Part shown: positions 42,908 through 51,960 of the stretch, piece by piece | Layout: every line of letters begins with the position of its first letter | Numbering within the stretch: position 1 is the stretch's first letter | Source of the DNA: Nocardia carnea NBRC 14403 | GTDB lineage: Bacteria; Actinomycetota; Actinomycetes; Mycobacteriales; Mycobacteriaceae | DNA: 64,000 bases | Assembly: GCF_000308515.1 (NCBI RefSeq) | Contig: NZ_BAFV01000040.1 | Span: forward strand, 98,218-162,217 | Reading direction: 5' to 3' | Notes under the pieces: model-generated | The model's input: the letters and a program-made list of their open reading frames with translations, nothing else | The model's database searches: none | What the model was told of the DNA's origin: nothing | Program-made: the position numbers and the translations under genes

Positions 42908-44877
42908 TTTCCGGCCTTCTCGTTCGGGAGGAAGGTGAAGTCCGCGGGTTGCGGTTCCCGCATCAGGGTCCAGTAGTCGACCAGACGCCACGGGCAGGGC
43001 ACGACGGCCCGGCCCGAACTGTTGCGGTAGTACCCGTTGGTCTCAGCGCCGGGATGCACCCACACTGTTTCGTCGAGTGCCTCGTCGACCTTGCGGTTGT
43101 AGTCGTCCTGCGCCGTCTGTGCGACATCCATGGCGGTGTGCTCGTTCTCGAGCAGGTACTGCAGACATTCGACGAGGTAGTGGACCTGTTCCTCACCGGT
43201 GATGTTGTGGCCGGCGCCGTGGTTCGGGGCCGAGTTGGGCCCCGCGGTGATGAACAGGTTCGGGAATCCCGATACCTGCACGCCCCGATACGCCCGGGGG
43301 TCCTCGCCGCCCTTCCAGATATCGGCCAGGGTACGGCCGTCCCGGCCGGTGATATCGATGGCGGTGGTGAACTGGAGCCGGAAGCCGGTGGCGAGCACGA
43401 TCACGTCGGCAGGGATGAACGTCCCGTCCGTCGTGACGACACCGTCCGGGGTGATTTCGCGGAAGGACGCCCGGTGCAGGTTCACATGCTCCCGGTTCAG
43501 TGCCGCGAAGAATCCGGGATCCTTCACGATCCGTTTCGAGTACGGCCGGAAATCGGGGGTGAGTTTCTCGATCATGTCCGGGCGGTCCGGGAAACTCTTC
43601 TGCAGATACCCCAGCGCCGTGTTCAGGACCATATCGTTGGCGGGCGAGGCCGACAGATGGGTGGCCGCCCACTCCTTGTCGATCCGGGGCAGCACGTAGA
43701 GGTTGTCCGAGGCGAACCAGTATGTGCGGAGCCGGAACCACCTGTCGTAGAAGGGCAGGTGGGCCATCGCCCATTTCTCACCCTCGGGCACTTCTCCGCC
43801 CACGGACTTCTCCGGAACCAGCCAGTGCGGGCTGCGGACGACCACATCCAGGGAATCGACCTCGTCGACGATATTTGCCACCACCTGCACCGAGGTGCAG
43901 CCGGTCCCGAGGACCACGACGCGCTTGCCACGCAGGTCGAGATCGGTATCCCATTCGGCGGTGTGGGTGATCGTGCCGCCGAAGGTGTCCATTCCCGGCA
44001 CGTCGGGGATATTCGGGGCGTTGAGCATGCCCAGGGCGGTGACGACCGCGCGGGCCCGATGCCGGCGCACAGTGCCGGCACGATCCTCGGTCACCACTTC
44101 CCACCTGTTCTCCTCGGTGAGCCAGGTCGCCGATCGCACCCGCGTGCCGAACTGGATATGCTCGCGCAACCGGTACTTCTCGACCACGTCGAGCAGGTAG
44201 TTCTGGTACTCGACACCGGTCGGGTAGTACTTCGACCAGTTCGGATTCAGTTCGAACGAGTAGGAGTAGTAATGGCTGGGCGTGTCGACGGCCGCACCGG
44301 GATAGGTGTTGCGATGCCAGGTGCCGCCGATATCGTCGCGTTCCTCGAAAACGGTGAACGGGAAGCCGGCTTCACCCAGTTTGATTCCGGCATTGATGCC
44401 GACCATCCCGGCGCCGATCACGATGACCTCGAAATCGGCGGGCGGGGTGGTGGTCACCGGCACCTGGCGCCGGCTCTCGGTGAAACCCGCCTGTTCCAGC
44501 AGCAGCGGAAGGAATTCGGCGTCCACTCGTTCCGAGGTGCATACGGTGGCCATCCGGCCGAACAGTTCGTGGTCGGGAACACCGAGCTGCGGTTCGATTC
44601 CGGGAGCGAGGACCTCGCGGGCGCGGGCGCGGATATCGGCGACGACGTCCTCGGGATAGGTGCCGGGCGGAGCGGCCGGGCGGGTGCCGGTGCGGTAGTG
44701 GTTGCCGGGTTCGGTGATCGTGAGTCGCGCGCCGAATTCCTCGAGGAGGCCGGTATCACCGGTCGCGTGCACCATCGACATCAGCAGAGGTGCGGGGTCG
44801 GCTTCCGCAATCGCGGTGTACAGCATGGTTTCCGGATCGGCTGTGGTGTCGGAACCGGCGTCGATGATGTCCGTCAT
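42904..44877 (-). CDS. Baeyer-Villiger monooxygenase, HAPMO-like with N-terminal extension
   Basis: The protein has 657 residues. An N-terminal extension of about 140 residues, as in 4-hydroxyacetophenone monooxygenase, precedes the FAD motif GAGMVG (155-160). The BVMO fingerprint FxGxxxHxxxW[DP] is FGGTITHTAEWD (299-310), followed by the NADPH motif GTGCTS (324-329). It inserts oxygen next to a ketone to give an ester or lactone, using NADPH and O2. It is translationally coupled to an SDR (upstream) and the old yellow enzyme (downstream), suggesting an alcohol-ketone-ester route. Confidence 0.92.
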   Translation of the reverse strand: MTDIIDAGSDTTADPETMLYTAIAEADPAPLLMSMVHATGDTGLLEEFGARLTITEPGNHYRTGTRPAAPPGTYPEDVVADIRARAREVLAPGIEPQLGVPDHELFGRMATVCTSERVDAEFLPLLLEQAGFTESRRQVPVTTTPPADFEVIVIGAGMVGINAGIKLGEAGFPFTVFEERDDIGGTWHRNTYPGAAVDTPSHYYSYSFELNPNWSKYYPTGVEYQNYLLDVVEKYRLREHIQFGTRVRSATWLTEENRWEVVTEDRAGTVRRHRARAVVTALGMLNAPNIPDVPGMDTFGGTITHTAEWDTDLDLRGKRVVVLGTGCTSVQVVANIVDEVDSLDVVVRSPHWLVPEKSVGGEVPEGEKWAMAHLPFYDRWFRLRTYWFASDNLYVLPRIDKEWAATHLSASPANDMVLNTALGYLQKSFPDRPDMIEKLTPDFRPYSKRIVKDPGFFAALNREHVNLHRASFREITPDGVVTTDGTFIPADVIVLATGFRLQFTTAIDITGRDGRTLADIWKGGEDPRAYRGVQVSGFPNLFITAGPNSAPNHGAGHNITGEEQVHYLVECLQYLLENEHTAMDVAQTAQDDYNRKVDEALDETVWVHPGAETNGYYRNSSGRAVVPCPWRLVDYWTLMREPQPADFTFLPNEKAGK

Positions 44878-45758
44878 GAGCTGCCTTCCGGAAGCGGCAC
44901 GCCCATCCGGGCGAGCATAGCGCGTGGATTGGAGGGCGGGTCCTGGTCGATGAGCTGCCGGCCGCGCCGGGTCGCCGCGGCGGTGCACAGCTCGTCGTCG
45001 GAGAAGACCCAGAAATCGCCGCGGGCGATCTGTTCGAGCATATGGGCGGCTGCCTCCAGGGGGTCGAGCCCTTTCTCGACGTTGTCCCGCTGCATGGCCG
45101 CGAAAACGGCATTCGCGGTGGGGTTCGTGGTGGGCGCTTCGCGCTGGGCGGCGAGAAAGATCTCGCTGCGGATGGAATTCGGTACGACGGCACTGACCTG
45201 GATCGGGGCACCCACGATCGACAAGTCCTGATGCAGGCATTCGGTCATCGCCTGCACCGCGAACTTGCTGACGATATAGGGCGATTGCACGGCGACGGTG
45301 TTGAGCCCGCCGACCGAGGAGAGGTTGGCGATACACGCCGGTGCACCGGCATCGATCATCCGCGGCACGAACGATTTCAGACAGTAGAAGACGCCGTCCA
45401 CATTGATCTGCATCACCCGCTGCCACCGCTGCGGGTCGATCTCCCACAGCAGGCCGGAGGATTCGACACCGGCATTATTGATCAGGAGTTCCACGCTGCC
45501 GTAGCGCTCGAAAACGGTCGCAGCCAATGCTTCCACCTGCGCCGCGTCGGCAACGTCGACACCGAACCCTTCGGCCCGGCCACCATTCTCGGCGATACCC
45601 GCCGCGACCTCGGCAGCGCGCCCGGCATCGATATCGGCGACCACCACGAGCATCCCGTACTCACCGAGCCGCTGCGCCAATCCTTTACCGATACCCGCCG
45701 CGGCTCCGGTGACCACGGCGGTTCCCCGCGCGAATCGTTCCCTCGCGAGACCGGCCAT
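44874..45758 (-). CDS. Short-chain dehydrogenase/reductase, 294 residues
   Basis: Start ATG 45758 follows GGAAGGGATCTG; TGA of the upstream gene overlaps it (TGATG). It has TGAAAGIG (17-24), INNAGVE (93-99), serines at 147-148, and Y161 and K165 (YIVSK). A characteristic C-terminal ARGDFWVFSDDE segment is shared with the SDR at 54409. The two are clearly paralogues, matching over nearly the full length. It probably oxidises a hydroxyl to the ketone substrate of the coupled monooxygenase. Confidence 0.9.
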   Translation of the reverse strand: MAGLARERFARGTAVVTGAAAGIGKGLAQRLGEYGMLVVVADIDAGRAAEVAAGIAENGGRAEGFGVDVADAAQVEALAATVFERYGSVELLINNAGVESSGLLWEIDPQRWQRVMQINVDGVFYCLKSFVPRMIDAGAPACIANLSSVGGLNTVAVQSPYIVSKFAVQAMTECLHQDLSIVGAPIQVSAVVPNSIRSEIFLAAQREAPTTNPTANAVFAAMQRDNVEKGLDPLEAAAHMLEQIARGDFWVFSDDELCTAAATRRGRQLIDQDPPSNPRAMLARMGVPLPEGSS

Positions 45759-46648
45759 CAGATCCCTTCCGGCCGGATGTTCGGGTTGGCCCATGCCGGC
45801 GGCTCGCGCCGCGGCAGTAAGGTGCGTCCATCGAGCGACATGACGGGTGTGTTCGTCGCGTACGGGTAGTGCAGGCTGAAGGCCACCAGTCCGGTGCGCT
45901 CGGCGGCCGGCACCGACGACATCTCCAGCACTGTCTGCACCAGGTACTCGACGGGTTCGGTCTCGTAGCCTTCCGGCAGCAGCGCCGCCGCGCCCGGTGT
46001 CCTGATGGCCGTCGACGGGCCCACCACGTTGACCGCGATACCGTCGTCGAGCACTTCCGCGGCCAGGCCCTGGCTGAAGCGGTGCAGGCCGGCCTTCGCC
46101 GAGGCATAGAGGACATCACCGGATGTCTTGTTGTACCCACGGAACGGCCGGATGGGATCCAGTCCGGTCGAGGACCCGATATTCACGATCCAGCCGGCAC
46201 CACGCTCGCGCATGTACGGAATCGCGGCGCGACTCAGGATGAACGGGACCTTCAGATAGTGCTCGATCGTGCGGTCGAAGGTTGCGTCGCTCATTTCGGC
46301 GATCGTGCTGTAGTCGGCGAACCCCGCGTTGTTCACCAGAACATCGATGCCATCTGCCGCTTCGACGACCTTGTCGATCAGTCCGGCGCGTTGTCCGGCG
46401 TCTTCGAGGTCGGCCGGGATCGCGATCGCTTTCCCACCAGCGTTTTCGATCGCTTGTACCGTCTCGCCCAGCGATCCGGACAGCAGAAGGGTCTCGCCGT
46501 CCCGGACCGACGGTGTGGGAGCCGATGCCGACCGGGCGGTGACCACGACGGTCGCACCCTCGGCCGCCAGCCGCTGCGCGATCGCGCGTCCGATTCCACG
46601 GCTGCTGCCGGTCACCAGAGCGGTCCGGCCTGCCAATCGCTGCGTCAT
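45758..46648 (-). CDS. Short-chain dehydrogenase/reductase, 296 residues
   Basis: ATG 46648 was chosen because GGAG lies six bases upstream; a GTG at 46666 would lack such a site. It has TGSSRGIG (13-20), VNNAG (105-109), serines at 159-160, and Y181 and K185 (YASAK). There is an insertion between the serine and tyrosine compared with the classical spacing (SSTGLDPIRPFRGYNK region). It is NAD(P)-dependent, and part of the leftward operon with two BVMOs and an esterase. Confidence 0.87.
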   Translation of the reverse strand: MTQRLAGRTALVTGSSRGIGRAIAQRLAAEGATVVVTARSASAPTPSVRDGETLLLSGSLGETVQAIENAGGKAIAIPADLEDAGQRAGLIDKVVEAADGIDVLVNNAGFADYSTIAEMSDATFDRTIEHYLKVPFILSRAAIPYMRERGAGWIVNIGSSTGLDPIRPFRGYNKTSGDVLYASAKAGLHRFSQGLAAEVLDDGIAVNVVGPSTAIRTPGAAALLPEGYETEPVEYLVQTVLEMSSVPAAERTGLVAFSLHYPYATNTPVMSLDGRTLLPRREPPAWANPNIRPEGI

Positions 46649-46706
46649 ATTCTTCTCCGTGCTCACTGGTTTCGCATCCGATCCGATCCCCCTCGCCCCG
46701 CGCCCC

Positions 46707-47681
46707 TCATGCGCCGCTCACCTCGATGGACGCCGAGTTCTCGGACGCCACTAGCACGTCTCGCATCATCTGCCACAGCTTTTCGCGGGCTTGCCCGGTG
46801 AGCGAGAGCGACGGGAAGGTAAGGAAACCGTGGAAGAGCCCGTCGAATCGGTGTGCGGTGACCGGAACACCAGCGTCCGCGAGCTGCCGGGCGTAGTCGT
46901 CGCCGGCCGAGCACGGCGGGTCGAGTTCGGCGGTCGCGACGATCGCGCGCGGCAGTCCGGCCAGCGATTCGGCGCGGGTCGGAACCAGATACGGGCTGTC
47001 GGTCCCTTGCGGCGCGTACTGCTGCCAGTACCAGCGCATCGCCTTGGTGGTGTTGTAGTAGTTCTCGCCGTAGAGCCGGTAGGACTCGGTGGTGAAATCG
47101 TCGTCGATCACCGGGTAGAGCAGGACCTGCGCCGCGATCGCCGGGCCACCACGGTCGCGGGCGGCCAGGCTCACCGTCGCCGCCAGATTGCCGCCGGCGC
47201 TGTCACCGGCCACCACCAGACGGTCCGGGTCGCCGCCGAACTCCGCGGCGTGTCCGGCCGTCCACTGGAGTGCTGCGTACATATCCTCGAGCGCCGCCGG
47301 GCCGGGATGCTCGGGTGCCCGCCGGTAGTCGACCGAGACGACCACGACATCGACCGCCGCGGCCATCGACCGGCAGAACTCGTCATGACTGTTGAGATCG
47401 CAGAAGACGAAACCACCGCCGTGGGCGAACACCACCACGGGTCGCGCGCCGGTGCCGCCATGCGGTACGTAGATACGAACGGCCAGCTCGCCGCCCGGGC
47501 CGTCGATGGTGCGGTCCTGCGCAATCCGCATCTGCGGTTCGCGTGTCAACGGACCTCGGCGCGACGCAATGATTTCGCGTAGCTCCGCCGCCGTGTGCTG
47601 GGTGACATCCGGAAACGATTCCAGCGCCGCCAACATCGCCTCGACATCCGGATGCAGGTCGGACCTTCGTTGTCCGCCCAT
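46707..47681 (-). CDS. Alpha/beta-hydrolase esterase, hormone-sensitive-lipase family
   Basis: The protein has 324 residues from ATG 47681. The oxyanion motif HGGGF (FAHGGGFVF), the nucleophile motif GDSAGG, VDYRRAPEHP and the catalytic-His context FHGF are those of bacterial HSL-type esterases. It sits 70 nt downstream of a BVMO gene in the same orientation. That BVMO-esterase pairing is a known way to split ketone-derived esters, for example a side-chain acetate. The substrate is inferred only from context. Confidence 0.88.
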   Translation of the reverse strand: MGGQRRSDLHPDVEAMLAALESFPDVTQHTAAELREIIASRRGPLTREPQMRIAQDRTIDGPGGELAVRIYVPHGGTGARPVVVFAHGGGFVFCDLNSHDEFCRSMAAAVDVVVVSVDYRRAPEHPGPAALEDMYAALQWTAGHAAEFGGDPDRLVVAGDSAGGNLAATVSLAARDRGGPAIAAQVLLYPVIDDDFTTESYRLYGENYYNTTKAMRWYWQQYAPQGTDSPYLVPTRAESLAGLPRAIVATAELDPPCSAGDDYARQLADAGVPVTAHRFDGLFHGFLTFPSLSLTGQAREKLWQMMRDVLVASENSASIEVSGA

Positions 47682-47751
47682 CTCGACCACGTCCTCACTC
47701 TTCGTCGTACGGAAAAGGCGCGCTCGCGCCGGGAAATTCGGTGCGGAACGC

Positions 47752-49380
47752 TCAGTTGCCCGGCGCTGCGGCCCGGCCGTCGAGCGCGAACCCCTTGTAT
47801 CCGGCCGCCGCCACGTCGGCGCAGATGGTGTTGTAATTGCCGAAACCACCGATATAGGGCATGAATACGCGCGGTTTACCGGGCACATTCGCGCCCAGGT
47901 ACCAGGAATTCGCGGTCGGGAACAATGTTCCCGCGGCCTTCGTATTGCATTCGGCCACCCACTCGTCGGCCGCTTCCCGGGTCGCCTCGATCGTGGCGAT
48001 ATCGTGCGAGTCCAGATGTTGCAGGCAGTCCGCGATCCAGTCGACGTGCTGCTCGGCCATCAGCACCATATTGGCGAGCACGCTCGGGCTGCCGGGACCT
48101 GAGATGATGAACATATTCGGAAAACCGTCGACGGCCAGTCCGAGGTAGGTACGCGGCCCGGCCGACCACTCGGCGCTCAGTTCCCGGCCAGCGCGGCCGC
48201 GGATATCGATCCGCGACAGCGAGCCGGTCATCGCGTCGAATCCGGTCGCGAAGATGAGAATATCCAGGTCGTAGGCTGCTTCGTCCGTCCGCACACCGGA
48301 TTCGGTGATCTCGGTGATCGGCGAGCGCCGCAGATTGACCAGCGTGACATTGTCGCGGTTGTAGGTCTGGAAGTATCCGGTATCGGTGACGATCCGCTTG
48401 GTCCCGATCGGATGGTCCGTGGGGATCAGCTGATCGGCGACCTCGGGATCGGTGACCATTTCCCGGATCTTCGCTTCGACGTAGACGCGCGCGGTGTCGT
48501 TCGCTTCCTTGCTCACCATCTGGTCCGGGAACGCCTTGGTGAACAGGTAGCCGCCGCGCTGCCACCATTCGTCGTAGATCCTGGTCCGCTCGGCCTCGTC
48601 GACCTCCATGGCACCTTTGGGGTGCGGGCTGTTCGGGGTGCCGCCGCCGCTGAGCCGGGACAACCGGCGCCGCTCGGCATAATTCGCCTTCACCTCGGCG
48701 AGCACATCATCGGTCAATCGCCGATTGCCCGCGGGGATCGAATAATTGGGACTGCGCTGGAAGACGACGACCTGGTCGGCTTCCTCGGCGATAATCGGGA
48801 TGGCCTGTATGCCGGAGGAACCTGTGCCGATGACGCCCACCCTTTTACCGACGAAATCGACTGGCTCGTGCGGCCATTCACCGGTGTGATAGGTCTGGCC
48901 CGCAAATGTGTCGCGGCCGGCGATATCCGGTTTGTTGGTGGCCGACAGTACTCCGGTCGCCATAATGCAGAACCGGGCGGTAACGGTTTTCCCCGTATCG
49001 GTGGTGACAGTCCACCGTCCGGCCTGTTCGTCGTAGACGGCCGAGGTCACCCGGGTCAGGAAATCGTAGGCCGACCGTAGATCGTGGCGATCGGCCACAT
49101 GGTCGAGGTAGCGCAGGATCTCCTCTTGGGTGGCGAACCGTTCGGTCCAGGTCCATTCCTGCTGCAACTCCTCGTCGAACGAGTAGGAGTAGTCGATGCT
49201 CTCGACATCACAGCGCGCCCCCGGGTACCGATTGTGATACCAGGTGCCACCCACGCCCTCGGCGGATTCGAAGCCGTGTACGCGCATACCGCGCCGACGG
49301 AACTTGTACACCGCGTACAGGCCGGAGATCCCGGCACCGACGACGACGGCATCGAAATCGCAGTCCTGGTTAGTCACCAC
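47752..49380 (-). CDS. Baeyer-Villiger monooxygenase, CHMO/steroid-monooxygenase-like
   Basis: The protein has 542 residues from GTG 49380 (GGAAG five bases upstream); the next GTG is directly adjacent. It has FAD motif GAGISG (15-20), the BVMO fingerprint FAGQTYHTGEWP (159-170), the NADPH motif GTGSSG and the late WYLGANVPGKPR typical of cyclohexanone/cyclopentanone-type enzymes. Its length and lack of N-terminal extension match cycloalkanone and steroid monooxygenases. It is the first gene of the leftward operon with the esterase, SDRs, second BVMO and old yellow enzyme. Confidence 0.92.
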   Translation of the reverse strand: MVTNQDCDFDAVVVGAGISGLYAVYKFRRRGMRVHGFESAEGVGGTWYHNRYPGARCDVESIDYSYSFDEELQQEWTWTERFATQEEILRYLDHVADRHDLRSAYDFLTRVTSAVYDEQAGRWTVTTDTGKTVTARFCIMATGVLSATNKPDIAGRDTFAGQTYHTGEWPHEPVDFVGKRVGVIGTGSSGIQAIPIIAEEADQVVVFQRSPNYSIPAGNRRLTDDVLAEVKANYAERRRLSRLSGGGTPNSPHPKGAMEVDEAERTRIYDEWWQRGGYLFTKAFPDQMVSKEANDTARVYVEAKIREMVTDPEVADQLIPTDHPIGTKRIVTDTGYFQTYNRDNVTLVNLRRSPITEITESGVRTDEAAYDLDILIFATGFDAMTGSLSRIDIRGRAGRELSAEWSAGPRTYLGLAVDGFPNMFIISGPGSPSVLANMVLMAEQHVDWIADCLQHLDSHDIATIEATREAADEWVAECNTKAAGTLFPTANSWYLGANVPGKPRVFMPYIGGFGNYNTICADVAAAGYKGFALDGRAAAPGN

Positions 49381-49752
49381 ATTCACTTCCCTCGCTGAGG
49401 TACCTGTCTTCGAAGCCAAATTAAGGGCCCCGCAGCCCGGGTCGAGGACCTGTTCCCACCCAGCGGTCCTCCAATTCGATTCATACCGCCGACAGGATGG
49501 TGATCGTCTCGCCGGCTGCCTGAAAGCCGCCCTTCCGAGTTCGGACCCTTCCGATGGAAACGCAGGTGGACCCTGGTTCACGGCCCTGCCTCGGGCCGCC
49601 CGGCAACCGGGCTCCTCACGGCGCCCGGTCGCTCACTACAGCGGCGTAGTGCCCCGGCCGGTCACCTCGTTCAGGTGCACCTGGTCCTCGATGCGCGTCG
49701 GGCCGGGTGCAGCGCACCCGGCCCGATATGCCCCACCCGCAATGCGACGAGC
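49381..49752 (-). other. Intergenic region between hsaC and the BVMO operon
   Basis: 372 bp with no gene. The right side contains the terminator listed at 49698-49726. The remainder must hold the promoter of the leftward BVMO operon, but I cannot point to convincing -35/-10 boxes. Confidence 0.55.
49698..49726 (-). terminator. Terminator of the kshA-hsaA-hsaC operon
   Basis: A perfect 13-bp stem, TCGGGCCGGGTGC with GCACCCGGCCCGA around the loop AGC, lies 27 nt beyond the hsaC-like stop. It separates this operon from the BVMO operon. Confidence 0.85.
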
Positions 49753-50703
49753 TCAGGCTCGCGCCGGTTCCCCGGCGCCGGCCTCCGCGGCCCGCTGCGC
49801 TTCCTTCATCTCCCGGGCCCACTTCCATTCGTGACCCCAGTAGCTGTCCGCGGTGATCTCCTCGGCCGTGTAATAGGTCTCGTCGACGAGCTTTGCACCG
49901 GTGCCGTATTCGATATCCCAGCCGCCGGGTACCTGCACGTAGAACGAGATCATCTTGTCGTTCGTATGCCTGCCCAGGGTCGACGACACCGGGAAATCGC
50001 GGGCCATCACCTGGTCGTAGGCGCGGCCGACCGCGTCGAGCTCGTCCACCTCGACCATGACGTGGATCAGTCCCGGATCGCGACCCTCCATGCTGGGCAT
50101 GATGGCGAGGCTGTGATGACGCTGGTTGACCCCCATGAACCGGATCCGCAACGGGCGGCCTGTTTCCGGCGACACCCCCATCCGGAATGCACCCCGGGAC
50201 AGGAATCCCAGGGTTTCGGTGTAGAAGGCGAACGATTCGTCGAAGTTGGTCGTCGGCATCACCACATGGCCCAGGCCCTGATCGCCGGTGACGAACTTCT
50301 GGCCGAATTTGGTGATCACCGGACTGTGTTCGAGCACGGGCCCGTAGAAGAATTCCAGCGGGGTGCCGCCGGGATCCTTCAAACAGATACCGGCCTCGAC
50401 TTTGCGCCGGTCGGCCAGCTCCTGGGGCATCGGCGTATAAGCGACACCGGCCTCGTCCAAGGTGGCGGTCAGCCGGCGCAGCGCGAGCGCGTCCCGGACC
50501 TCCCAGCCCACCGCGGTCACCCGGTCGACGTCACCGCGCTCGACGGTGATGCGTGATGCTCGCTCGTCCATCCGGAAGTGCAGGGCGTCGGTTTCGTCAC
50601 CGAAACCCGGTGCGAAACCCAGGACCTCGAACCCGAGTTCGCGCCAGCGTTCCATATCCGTGGCCTGAACCCGTACATAGCCGAGCGCTTTGATTTCCGT
50701 CAT
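49753..50703 (-). CDS. hsaC: Extradiol ring-cleavage dioxygenase, HsaC/BphC-like
   Basis: The protein has 316 residues, with two VOC repeats. The Fe(II) ligands are H146 (LGHVVMP), H214 (IHVMVEV) and E265 (WDIEYGTG). Catalytic H196/H197 (RHHSLA) and Y255 are at the positions known from BphC. It cleaves a catechol next to a hydroxyl; in steroid degradation this is the 3,4-DHSA ring A catechol. Its position 28 nt after the hsaA-like gene supports that identity. Confidence 0.9.
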   Translation of the reverse strand: MTEIKALGYVRVQATDMERWRELGFEVLGFAPGFGDETDALHFRMDERASRITVERGDVDRVTAVGWEVRDALALRRLTATLDEAGVAYTPMPQELADRRKVEAGICLKDPGGTPLEFFYGPVLEHSPVITKFGQKFVTGDQGLGHVVMPTTNFDESFAFYTETLGFLSRGAFRMGVSPETGRPLRIRFMGVNQRHHSLAIMPSMEGRDPGLIHVMVEVDELDAVGRAYDQVMARDFPVSSTLGRHTNDKMISFYVQVPGGWDIEYGTGAKLVDETYYTAEEITADSYWGHEWKWAREMKEAQRAAEAGAGEPARA

Positions 50704-50731
50704 GGTGTGTCCGTATTCCTTTCCGGGGCTG

Positions 50732-51916
50732 TCAGATCATCACGCGCAGCGGTCCCTCGGGGACCTCCACACCGAGCGAGGCCATGGCGGCCGCGTGATA
50801 GGTGGTGCTGGTGACATGGATGGCGTGGTGTAGACCGGCGTGCGCGTCACGCCAGAACCGCTGGAGCGGATTGTCCATCCGCAGCGCGTTACCGCCCGCC
50901 CGGTCGAAGATCTCGTCGGCCGCGCGGACCGCGCGCCAGGCGGCACGGGCCTGATCGCGGCGTACGGCGGCCCGTCCTTCGAAGTCGATCTCCTCGCCGC
51001 GGTCGACCTTGTCCCAGATGCGGTCGACATTGGCCAGTAGTTGCTGGCGGGCCGCATCGATCTCTGATGCCGCCTCGCCGAGCGCGTGCAGCACATACGG
51101 ATCGTCCTTGACGAGCGTGCCGGTCGCGCCGACCCGGTTGCGCTGATAGTCGATGCCCGCCGCAAGCAGGCCTTCACAGATGCCGATGGTCGCGGAGGTG
51201 ATGCCCAGCGGGAACATGGTGGACCACGGCATTTTGTAGAGCGTTTCCGTGACGCCGTACTCTTTCGCCGCTGTACCGTCGATCACCTTTCCGCCGTCCA
51301 TCACTCGATAGTTCGGAATGAAGGCGTTCTTGACGATGATGTCTTTGCTTCCGGTGCCGCGCAGTCCGACCACATCCCAGGAATCCGCGACGATCTCGTA
51401 GTCGGACCGAGGCAGAATCACGTGCAGGCTCTGCGGCGGCATCAACGGTGCGCCGTCGGCGCCCCCCACCATCGCGCCGAGGAAAATCCAGTCACAATGA
51501 TCGGTACCGGAGGAGAATTGCCAGCGGCCGTTCATCACATAACCGTCACCTGTCGGCACGGCGATACCGCCGGGCATATACGGCGAGGCCTGCCACGTAT
51601 CGGTGTCTTCGCCGAGGATTTCCTCCTGCACCTTGGGATCGGCGAAAGCGAGCTGCCATGGGTGTACACCCACGATGCCGCCGACCCAACCGGCGGAACC
51701 GTAGAGACTCGCGGTTTTCATGACGGTTTCGGCGAACTCGCGCGGATGCGCTTCGTAGCCGTTGTACTTCTTGCGCTGCAGCAGCCGGATGATCCCGGCA
51801 TCCTTCAGGCCCTTGGTCATATCGTCGGGCAGGCGGCCGAGGGATTCGCCCTCGTCGGCACCAGCGCGGATCTCGTCGGCGATGGCAACGATTTTGTCGA
51901 GTACTTCGTAGGACAT
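50732..51916 (-). CDS. hsaA: Flavin-dependent hydroxylase, HsaA-like (acyl-CoA dehydrogenase fold)
   Basis: The protein has 394 residues. The sequence follows HsaA-type two-component monooxygenases: YGSAGWVGGIVGVHPWQLA, GYVMNGRWQFSSGTDHCDW, SWDVVGLRGTGSKDI and the C-terminal ALRMDNPLQRFWRDAHAGLHH. In actinobacterial steroid catabolism HsaA hydroxylates 3-HSA to the catechol, using FMNH2 from HsaB. No HsaB-like flavin reductase is in the window. It lies between the hsaC-like and kshA-like genes with short gaps, so it is co-transcribed. Confidence 0.92.
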   Translation of the reverse strand: MSYEVLDKIVAIADEIRAGADEGESLGRLPDDMTKGLKDAGIIRLLQRKKYNGYEAHPREFAETVMKTASLYGSAGWVGGIVGVHPWQLAFADPKVQEEILGEDTDTWQASPYMPGGIAVPTGDGYVMNGRWQFSSGTDHCDWIFLGAMVGGADGAPLMPPQSLHVILPRSDYEIVADSWDVVGLRGTGSKDIIVKNAFIPNYRVMDGGKVIDGTAAKEYGVTETLYKMPWSTMFPLGITSATIGICEGLLAAGIDYQRNRVGATGTLVKDDPYVLHALGEAASEIDAARQQLLANVDRIWDKVDRGEEIDFEGRAAVRRDQARAAWRAVRAADEIFDRAGGNALRMDNPLQRFWRDAHAGLHHAIHVTSTTYHAAAMASLGVEVPEGPLRVMI

Positions 51917-51960
51917 CGGAGCTCCTGGTCCGGGTAACGGAAATAGTTGGGGGTGAGTGG